A stretch of DNA of 38,035 bases from the NCBI GenBank assembly GCA_009746045.1, contig RPFO01001648.1:1-38035 (forward strand), in the 5' to 3' direction. This document shows, in pieces, positions 31,277 through 38,035 of the stretch. The position numbers and the translations under genes are program-made. The notes beneath the pieces are model-generated. The model had not been told where the DNA came from and ran no database searches. It was given only the letters and a program-made list of their open reading frames with translations. Origin of the DNA: Mesostigma viride. Lineage: Eukaryota > Streptophyta > Mesostigmatophyceae > Mesostigmatales > Mesostigmataceae. Numbering within the stretch: position 1 is the first letter of the stretch; the number at the start of each line of letters is the position of its first letter.

Positions 31277-34200
31277 ATGGCAGACGGCTTGGCTACGTCG
31301 GCGGAGAGAGTGAAGGACACACTGGCCACCATGCGCTCGACATTGCGTGAGCCGGTAAGTACAGTAGACGGTTACGCAGTTGGCGGGTATAATTTCATGT
31401 TACGCGGCTGGGCATATTACGGAGACAAGGTCGTTGTCCCTGGCGTTATGCAGGCAGGTGATGCGTGGCCGGGCGCCATGCCCTTTTTGTTTTTTTTGGG
31501 CCAACATGCACCTGATGCTTTTCGTCGGTTGTTGACAACCCAATCTGGTGGCTGGCATCCATGCTTTGGACGTACGCGGGCCGGGATGCACGTGCACGGA
31601 GCGCAGGTGAACAATTGCAAGACACCGAATGACTTCGTCAGTCTGTCCAGAGATTTTAAGGGCTCTCCCGTTGAGAGGCTCGTCGTTACCTTACACACGA
31701 AACAGGAGTTACACAGGCGCAAGGATGACCTGAAGAAGCTGGCTGGCGATACGTGGGACGTCAACGCATGCACGGCCGCCGTAAGGTTTTCCCTGTAATG
31801 TAGCTACAATGCATCGGCACAATGTTGTTGCTTTCTGTTGGATGCATTGCAGGTAGAATGCTAGGCCTTGAAGCAACCGGCCGAGGCACATGGGTGACGT
31901 CTCTGAATTTGTGGCATGGGGTGTTCCTGGTTTCATGCTGCTTCAATGTACATGGATGCCGTTTGTACGCAGCATCGACGACTGAATGAGCACCAGAATA
32001 AGCGCGCTGCAAAGGTGTGGCCTGTCATTGAAGAGTGAGCGCGATGCAAAGCTGCGGATGCTTGGAGCCTCAACATCGTCTGCTGATGAGCAGAAAGAGG
32101 CTGAAGGTGCAGCGCCGGTTGCGTCTGGGGGTAATACACGGCAACCAGCGACGCAGGGTCAGCTCGCAGTCCTTCCCCCGCCCCTAACCTCCGCCTCCCC
32201 CCCAATGCCGTCCTTGGCTCTCTCAGGGGGCTTATCAAGCCTCCCACATGCGGACAGTGCTGCCCGTGCTGGCTACGAGGTAGCAAATGAGGCGCAACAT
32301 CTGCTTCGAGCTGCGCTAGAGGCTTTGCAAGGCGTGACAGCAAGTGCGGCGCCAATCCTTAAAGACCCCGTTGCAGCGGGTAATCTGGCGCAGGCAGTCG
32401 TGACCAACCAGATACTCGCGCAGGTAGGGCTCCTGTTATTTTGCACTGAGTTTACCTGTTTATCGGGTTGTTTGTTGTGTTCAAGCAGTAACGTCTTATC
32501 TGAGCATCTCCATTGTTAGGATGTCCACGGCCTTGGCACACCGGGCTTATTTACAGCAATAATCTGCCTGGTGATGTGTGTGATCGGCACTGTGTGTTGC
32601 AGCTCATGCGCGTGGCATCAGCAGCCAATCGGGGCAGCGGGGACGAGGCCGCCACGCCGGTGGTGGGCGGGGGCAGCGGGGGTGAGGCCGCCACGCCGGT
32701 GGTGGGCGGGGGCAGCCGGGATGAGGCCGCCACGGCGGTGGTGGGCGGGGGCAGCGGGGGTGAGGCCGCCACGGCGGTGGTGGGCGGGGGCAGCCGGGAT
32801 GAGGCCGCCACGCCGGTGGTGGGCGGGGGCAGCCGGGATGAGGCCACCACGGCGTTGGTGGGCGGGGCAGCGGGGTGAGGCCGCCACGGCGCCGGTGGGC
32901 GGGGGCAGCGGGGACGAGGCCGCCACGGCGGTGGTGGGCGGGGCAGCGGGGGTGAGGCCACCACGGCGGTGGTGGGCGGGGGCAGCGGGGGTGAGGCCGC
33001 CACGGCGCCGGTGGGCGGGGGCAGCGGGGACGAGGCCGCCACGGCGGTGGTGGGCGGGGGCAGCGGGGGTGAGGCCACCACGGCGGTGGTGGGCGGGGGC
33101 AGCGGGGACGAGGCCGCCACGCCGCCGGTGGGCGGGGGCAGCGGGGACGAGGCCGCCACGGCGGTGGTGGGCGGGGCAGCGGGGGTGAGGCCGCGGGCAG
33201 CGGGGGCGGGGTCGCGGCCAGCAATGATGGGTGGACAGTTTCTGAAGATGCGGAGGAGGTGGACAGTGCTGAGAAGCGCCCAACCGAGGAGCAGGCACGT
33301 ACGGGGCCTCACGAATTTTTAGACGTGGATGCGTGGGCGGATGCGGTTGAGGCTGCGGCTGCGGCTGCGGGGGGAAGCGAAAGCGAGACCCAAGGCCAGC
33401 CGCGCCACTGAAGGTGGTGGGTGATGATGCCCCGTGCACCTCTTGCCAGCAGGGTGCCAGGTTTATGGCGGAGGAAGACTTGGTCGTAACAGGCGAGCAT
33501 CAACGCGTTATGGAAAACGAAAAAAACTGTTGCTTCTTAGATGCAGCAGTTGACGTGATTTTTTTTACCATCTTGTTTGTCTTGCAAACACTTGGCGCCC
33601 CAGGACTGTCATTCCTCGTGACACGTCCGCCTGGTGTGCCACATACCCCGGAGATTTGCCGTATCGGCTGGATTCTCATTAAATTGATGTTCTACCGGAG
33701 TGCTGGTAGGCTGGACATGATGACTAAATGGCGGAACATGCTGTTTGATCAGCTTTCCAAAGTCGCCCGGGCTCGTGAGCTGCCGATTCAAGTGGGAGGA
33801 ATGGGGTCCGTCCATGAAGCATTGTCGCTACTTCTTGTACATTTGAAGGGGTGCCAGCCTACCTTTACACCCTACAAGTGTGTCGCACGCGCTTCGGAAA
33901 AAGAAGATTGTGAACCCCCGCATCCAATCGACCTACGTGTGGCGCACGGTTCCGTACTGGAACGCCTCATGGACAACGCCGGTTTGTTGGCCAACATGCG
34001 GGCTGTCTGCCTGGAAGGCTATATAAGCATCCACCAAGTCGCACGGTGTAAAAGCTTGGGACCGGAACCGTGCCTGAGGCAGCGTGTCTTTAAAGGCAAC
34101 CCCGCATACCTGGTGTTTACCATGCTCCATGGGGAGAAGGCTATCCCCTTGGACAAGTACAGTGGGCCTCCTTTGCCCGTCGCTTTCAATGTGGAAATTA

Positions 34201-34457
34201 ATGTGGATGAAGACGGTGCCATGTCTAAACGCACAGTGGACCTGCGCCTTGCAATTCTCATGCGAGCGTATTATAAGCACTGGACCACATTGGTGCCTGC
34301 AAGCACTGACCCCACCAGGTGGTGCGAACAGTGGGTGGAGTATGATGACCTTTTGGAAACCGTCCAGCCACGTGGTCGTCTGAGTGATGTCGTCCAGCAG
34401 TTGACCGGCTGCATGTATGGAGCGGTGTACCGTGTGATTACGCCATGCCAGAACTAA
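31277..34457 (+). CDS. Three-exon protein with Gly/Ala repeat and USP-like cysteine protease domain
   Basis: ATG at 31277 opens an unrecognised ~168-residue N-terminal domain. A likely intron 31781-32033 leads to a charged/Ala-rich exon (to 32423), and a second intron (32424-32602) to exon 3. Exon 3 holds about 14 repeats of a 13-residue unit (GGSGDEAATAVVG variants), an acidic segment, a KRKRD nuclear-type motif and a C-terminal domain. The last resembles ubiquitin-specific proteases: Cys box NCCFLDAAVDVIF, GSVHEALSLLLVHL like the QDAxEFL helix, and the His box KHWTTLV followed 20 residues on by WVEYDDLLETV. Reading frames shift by one base in G runs in the repeat (32860-32945, 33171-33176) and at 33369-33374. 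Deubiquitinase activity is inference from motifs; it may instead be a deSUMOylase-like or inactive relative. Confidence 0.65.
32630..33195 (+). repeat. 39-bp GC-rich minisatellite (coding)
   Basis: About 14 units of 39 bp, each with GGTGGGCGGGGGCAGC and a GAGGCCGCCACG core. They are in frame with the surrounding protein except where some units have four Gs instead of five. Long ORFs on the opposite strand across this block are artefacts. Confidence 0.9.
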
Positions 34458-34468
34458 CCGAGTGCAGT

Positions 34469-34574
34469 GTCAATCATGCTCCACGGCTCCCCACCGGGAC
34501 TCCGCGTAGTTAATTAAGTAATGCCAATAAATGTGAATGGTGAGGACAACTTAATATCAACTTGTCATCGAGTA
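34469..34574 (+). repeat. 106-bp dispersed repeat, copy 1
   Basis: Identical by eye to 35756-35861. It starts 12 bases after the stop codon of the USP-like gene and supplies AATAAA (34526-34531), so it may have become part of that gene's 3' UTR. Confidence 0.88.
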
Positions 34575-34805
34575 CTGACCGCGTACATGTGTCTCCCATG
34601 CACATGCTGACAGGTTTACTGGGGATTAGCGTGCACTTTAGGTTGGTCAGTCAGTCAGTTTATTCCCACGCCGGTTATCCGACAGAGTTATATTAAGGGG
34701 GTTAGTCAGTGTTGCGAATCTCGCCTCCTAAGTCCTACGATAATCTTAGTTAATACTCGTACATTATTACAACTAGGTACTGGTGAACTTATGAACTTTC
34801 TACAT

Positions 34806-34965
34806 AATACACCCGGCGTGTACACCCGTGTACACCCGGAGTGTACACCCGTGTGTACCCGGGAGTGCACTGCGAAGTGGAGCGTGACCCACAACGACGT
34901 TGTGGATCACGCCACCACATACATATGTACAGTACATACTTGTACTAGCGCCGACACTTGGTTAA
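34806..34965 (-). repeat. Hairpin repeat H, copy 4
   Basis: It has GTGTACACCCG units, then a near-perfect cruciform at 34882-34912, and ends in the complement of CAAGTGTCGGCGC. That last block is inverted relative to copies 2 and 3, while the cruciform flank (GAAGTGGAGCGTGACCCACA) is in the same direction as 30834-30853. It closes the USP-like cassette on the right. Confidence 0.83.
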
Positions 34966-35380
34966 ACATACATGAACATTAATACTTGTGACATGATTAG
35001 AATTAATATAATGGTAACCCCTTCCTTGCTGGGTAAATAATAATAGTTAGTAACTTGGGCTGGACAAGCATGGTTAAGGTAATGGCAACATGACTTGCCT
35101 AAAGCATTGTTGTTCACTTTGTCTTGACCACCATGGTAAGGGTACATGGTAACATCACTTGGCGTGTATCAAATGGTGACTTGGGCTTGACAACCATAGC
35201 TAGTGTAGATGGTACCATCACTTGGCTTGATTTATTAAGTTAGACAACTAACTTGATAAACATTGGAGGCCTGAGGTTGAGTTCCATGGTTATGGTAGGG
35301 GTAATACCAGCATCACTACCCTAACTCATTAATTGAGTGATGTTTAATTGAGTATGTTAGTGGGAGCATGTACAATGTGA

Positions 35381-35443
35381 TTTTAATTTTAAATTTAATT
35401 AAATTATAACATGCCTCCGCTGGGGGGCCATGTAGCACATATT
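35381..35443 (-). repeat. Dispersed ~63-bp repeat, copy 2 (inverted)
   Basis: Inverse complement of 26211-26275 with a few differences, including the GGAGGCATGTTATAATTTAA core. Confidence 0.75.
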
Positions 35444-35726
35444 CCAGTGGGGGGTGGGGGTGGGTGGAAGCTGAACCGCGGGGCCCAAAGGGGGCCATCT
35501 ATTCTAATCTACTCTAAACCTTTCTAGCCTTGCGCTTGCCCCGCCCTGTGGTGGGGGGTTTGCCCACAGGGGCAGGCTCATGTGCCAAGACAATGTCTTG
35601 CCACAATGTGATATGACTTCCACTATGAGTATAAAAGTCCTCATGGCATCGGGAAGGAGGGTTAAGGCGAGACATGGGGCCCCCAGCAATATGACCGCCC
35701 GTGCATGCAATGCAGCCTACAAACTA

Positions 35727-35894
35727 ATGTTTCACTTAATACAAACTAATGCACAGTCAATCATGCTCCACGGCTCCCCACCGGGACTCCGCGTAGTTAA
35801 TTAAGTAATGCCAATAAATGTGAATGGTGAGGACAACTTAATATCAACTTGTCATCGAGTATGTTTCACTTAATACAAACTAATGCACAGTCAA
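35727..35894 (+). repeat. 106-bp repeat copy 2 nested between 34-bp direct repeats
   Basis: The 34-bp sequence starting ATGTTTCACTTAATACAAAC occurs at 35727-35760 and 35861-35894. The 106-bp repeat (35756-35861) fills the space between, overlapping each by a few bases. It looks like an insertion with a long target duplication or a local tandem duplication. Confidence 0.8.
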
Positions 35895-35896
35895 CC

Positions 35897-36457
35897 TAAA
35901 CTATACTAGTACGATGAAAGGCTAGACACCCCGGGCCCCACGACGGAGGGCACGGCTAGCCCGCCGGCTAGCACGGCTAGATGTAGCATGTTCCTTCCAA
36001 TATGAACCTAAATCTCCTGCATCAAGTATATAGCAGTCATTCACTTTATATACATGCATGCTGTAGCGAGCAAATAAGTGGACAACTGAAAGGGGTCAAC
36101 CAAGGCAATTGCAAAGCCGTAGTATGTCTGCAAGCAAGCCTGCCTTTAGATAAGGAGAGTTGGGTCTTATGATAGGTCCTATCATAAGACCCAACTCTCC
36201 TTATCTAAAGGCAGGCTTGCTTGCAGACATACTACGGCTTTGCAATTAAATTGGTTGACCCCTTTCAGTTGTCCACTTATTTGCTCGCTACAGCATGCAT
36301 GTATATAAAGTGAATGACTGCTATATACTTGATGCAGGAGATTTAGGTTCATATTGGAAGGAACATGCTACATCTAGCCGTGCTAGCCGGCGGGCTAGCC
36401 GTGCCCTCCGTCGTGGGGCCCGGGGTGTCTAGCCTTTCATCGTACTAGTATAGTTTA
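35897..36457. repeat. 561-bp near-perfect palindrome (280-bp arms)
   Basis: The sequence is symmetric about T36177 from 35897 to 36457 with no net indel. The only differences I found are three adjacent bases (GGC against TTT opposite each other near 36110-36115 and 36244). It would form a 280-bp hairpin with essentially no loop. TA is present at both outer edges. No ORF of note. Confidence 0.93.
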
Positions 36458-36664
36458 CTGCTACCAGGCTTCCTAACACTCTAGCAACGATGGAAGTTTA
36501 TGTTCATCATGGCACTACATCCATGTAAGTACCGTACTGTAGGTTGTCTCCACATATCGCTGATCAATTCTACTTGTGTTGGAAAGGTTTTTCCATCACA
36601 TTGGTGCCCACACTTTGGTGGGTCACAGAAGGGTTAGCATGACATGCGTCCAGCCAAGGTTGTT

Positions 36665-37675
36665 TCACTTAGCACATTCTCCATCGCCACATCCCTTTGC
36701 GGCAAAATCGTCCACCGGCACAGCCCCTGGCGCCACAGCCACTGGCGGCTCAGCCATTTGCGCCACAGCCACTTCCGGCACAGCCACTGGCGCCACAGCC
36801 ACTTGTGGCACGGCCACTTGCACCACAGCCACTTGAGATGATGCCACTGGCGCCACATCCTCGAGAGCCGCATCCACTCCCGGCACAGCCACTGGCGCCA
36901 CAGCCACTTGCGCCACATCCACTTGCGGCAAAGCCTCCTGTGGCACAGCCACTTGCGGCACAGACGCTTGCTGCACAGGGTTCTCTTCCTCGTAGTTGGC
37001 CCTTCGCCAGACGTCCACGCTACGGCGGGCATTGGCAATCAACTCGCACTTGCCTTCGTGATTAAGCAAAAAGTGCCGTGCTTGACATTCCGAGGAGCAA
37101 TAAGTTGCGTCCATGCAATCCCGGCATACCTTCAGATCGACGCCAGCGCCACCATTGAAACACTTGACGCAACGACCACCCTCGGACGGCTTCTCGTCAT
37201 AATAGAACAAAACCCCGTCGCAGTCACCCGGAGTTCCCTGCGCGGTGACGGGGAAAGACGCCGCGACTAAGACGCCGTCGTTGTCGCGCTCCGTAAATCG
37301 CACAAACACGTCGTAGCGAGACGAAGACTGGCGAGGAATGCCTGCGAGATAAGCGGCAACGCTCGTGCCTGCAAATTCTGCCAACAGGGCGTTTGCGGAG
37401 ACGAAGCGCAGGGGGACGGCAGTAAATGCCTCCGACAGGTACTCAACAGGAAAACGCGCCTCCAAAAGCAGCACCGTCTCCTCCGAAAGATTCTTCAACT
37501 TCTTCTCGGTGTTCATCTGGATCGTTACATTGGGCACGGCCGAAATGCAGCCGCGAAATGTTTGTAGATATTCGTAAAAATCATAAATGACGACGTCTCT
37601 CGCCGCCGCCATTTCACGACGCTCCGGCAGCACAGCCGGGAATATCTCAATGGCGATTCCTTCCATCTGCTTCAT
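36665..37675 (-). CDS. MYND-type zinc finger protein with Val/Ala/Pro repeat tail
   Basis: Intact frame of 336 residues from ATG at 37675; the frame is open further upstream with no better ATG. Residues 1-165 form an unrecognised domain (IAIEIFPAVLPERREM, VVIYDFYEYLQTFRGCI, YDVFVRFTERDNDGVLV). A MYND finger follows at 169-210: CVKC, then CRDC, YCSSEC, H in ARHFLLNHEGKC, matching C-x2-C..C-x2-C..C-x3-C..H-x3/4-C. From about 236 to 322 there is a degenerate repeat of five residues (VAVPQ, VAVAP). MYND fingers bind proline-rich peptides and are common in algae (established). Partner and role here are unknown. It is the rightmost gene and reads inwards from the right terminus. Confidence 0.83.
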   Translation of the reverse strand: MKQMEGIAIEIFPAVLPERREMAAARDVVIYDFYEYLQTFRGCISAVPNVTIQMNTEKKLKNLSEETVLLLEARFPVEYLSEAFTAVPLRFVSANALLAEFAGTSVAAYLAGIPRQSSSRYDVFVRFTERDNDGVLVAASFPVTAQGTPGDCDGVLFYYDEKPSEGGRCVKCFNGGAGVDLKVCRDCMDATYCSSECQARHFLLNHEGKCELIANARRSVDVWRRANYEEENPVQQASVPQVAVPQEALPQVDVAQVAVAPVAVPGVDAALEDVAPVASSQVAVVQVAVPQVAVAPVAVPEVAVAQMAEPPVAVAPGAVPVDDFAAKGCGDGECAK

Positions 37676-38015
37676 AATACCACGAAACCAGCTTTTAGAG
37701 CAAAAGTTATGGATGGATTGTGAACTTCGAAGTGAGACGATGCCTGTGAATATACATGCGCACGCAGACCTCGCCACCTTGGAAATAAAACAGTCAAGAC
37801 GCCAACCGATACAGGATGTATCGGTTGGGGGCTCCTCTTTACGTTCTGTACTTCTGTAGGTACATTACGTGTTGGGCCGGTGGTCAGCTCGTAACAAGTC
37901 AGTCAGTCTGTCTCTTGCGGAACTTCAAGTACAGAATTCGCCACCACTTTGGGCCGTATCGGTCCTTGGTAGTTACGCAACAAACATTCGAACGGTCGCC
38001 GTGGAAAGTACCTTT
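37676..38015. other. Right subterminal region with a perfect hairpin
   Basis: No gene is seen. It holds the hairpin CCAACCGATACA-GGA-TGTATCGGTTGG (12-bp arms, 37802-37828), a second TATCGGT near 37957, CTTGCGGAACTT (37915-37926), which mirrors AGTTCCGCAAG of the left end, and GTTACGCAAC (37972-37981). It should include the promoter of the MYND gene. Confidence 0.6.
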
Positions 38016-38035
38016 GTTGCGTAACTAGTTGCGTT
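38016..38035 (-). repeat. Right terminal inverted repeat of the large element
   Basis: GTTGCGTAACTAGTTGCGTT is the exact inverse complement of 19302-19321. It coincides with the end of the window, so the right target duplication cannot be seen. Confidence 0.8.

Larger units (their letters stand above)
34458..36664. other. Repeat-rich intergenic region without a supported gene
   Basis: This 2.2 kb between the USP-like and MYND genes holds two copies of a 106-bp repeat, hairpin repeat copy 4, degenerate ~75-bp repeats around 35053-35235 (CTTGACAACCATGGT-type units), the inverted partner of 26211-26275, and the 561-bp palindrome. Short ORFs here show no family features. Confidence 0.65.
19302..38035. 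mobile_element. Large (18.7 kb) terminal-inverted-repeat element carrying five genes
   Basis: The 20-bp AACGCAACTAGTTACGCAAC at 19302-19321 recurs as an exact inverted copy at 38016-38035, the last bases of the window. The left end abruptly interrupts the gypsy C gag-pol frame. Between the ends lie a kinase, a dioxygenase-like gene, a pogo-type transposase, a USP-like gene and a MYND gene, plus many repeats. TA at 19301-19302, together with a right end finishing in T, would fit a TA target duplication with the repeat starting at ACGCAAC; the next base to the right would have to be A. Both ends carry further ACGCAAC/TCCGCAA motifs inside the repeat. That this is one element, rather than a host segment bounded by a shared repeat, is inference. 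Confidence 0.65.

Noticed and set aside
32551-33439. Long minus-strand Pro/Ala/Arg ORFs opposite the 39-bp repeat
   Set aside because: The GC-rich repeat is open in all frames. The plus-strand frame is linked by splice sites to coding exons on both sides; the minus strand is not.
19302-38035. Integrated giant virus or Maverick/Polinton-like virus
   Set aside because: Kinase, MYND and USP-like genes would be compatible, but I see no capsid, packaging ATPase, family B polymerase or retroviral-type integrase gene, and several genes have introns.

Overview
The window looks like nuclear DNA of a eukaryotic alga, most likely a green alga. The evidence is spliceosomal introns with GTAAGT-type donors and CAG-type acceptors, GC-rich coding sequence with many Ala/Gly/Pro/Arg codons, a TGTAA motif in one 3' UTR (a known chlorophyte poly(A) signal), chromodomain Ty3/gypsy elements and long microsatellites. 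The species cannot be named from sequence alone. No ordinary housekeeping gene is visible: nearly everything is mobile DNA or cargo inside mobile DNA.

Layout, left half (1-19301). An outer Ty3/gypsy element (here 'gypsy C', minus strand) runs from its 3' LTR at 1-352 through a 3' accessory ORF (12402-15060), integrase with chromodomain (15144-16841), RNase H/RT (16842-18395) and protease (18239-19301). A second complete Ty3/gypsy element ('gypsy A', 425-12369, minus strand) sits near its 3' end. A has 574-bp LTRs that look identical and a 5-bp target duplication CTACT. Inside the RT of A are two further insertions at almost the same point: a 2.26-kb element with GGGGTCCGGACGGACC ends at a TTAA site, and a 461-bp 5'-truncated LINE with a 14-bp target duplication. 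Removing both restores the RT reading frame. A lacks the integrase core.

Layout, right half (19302-38035). Gypsy C stops abruptly at position 19301, just before its gag. There a 20-bp sequence begins that recurs, inverted and exact, at the last 20 bases of the window. I read the 18.7 kb between as one large terminal-inverted-repeat element inserted in gypsy C; this is the main find. It carries five genes: a protein kinase (minus), a 2-oxoglutarate/Fe(II) dioxygenase-like protein (plus), a five-exon pogo/CENP-B-type DDE transposase with a C-terminal SH3/Tudor-like tail (minus), a three-exon protein with a long Gly/Ala repeat and a ubiquitin-specific-protease-like domain (plus), and a MYND-finger protein (minus). 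Between them lie a family of cruciform-forming repeats that bracket the kinase and USP-like cassettes, a 561-bp near-perfect palindrome, a 600-bp CACT tract, a 500-bp CCCT tract and several short dispersed repeats.

How it may work together (inference): the pogo-type transposase has no terminal repeats of its own that I can find, and the big element is consistent with TA-target ends, so it may be the motor of a giant cargo-bearing pogo-like transposon. Most reading-frame breaks in the right half, and three in gypsy C, lie in short homopolymers and fit a one-base deletion, so assembly indels are at least as likely as real gene decay.
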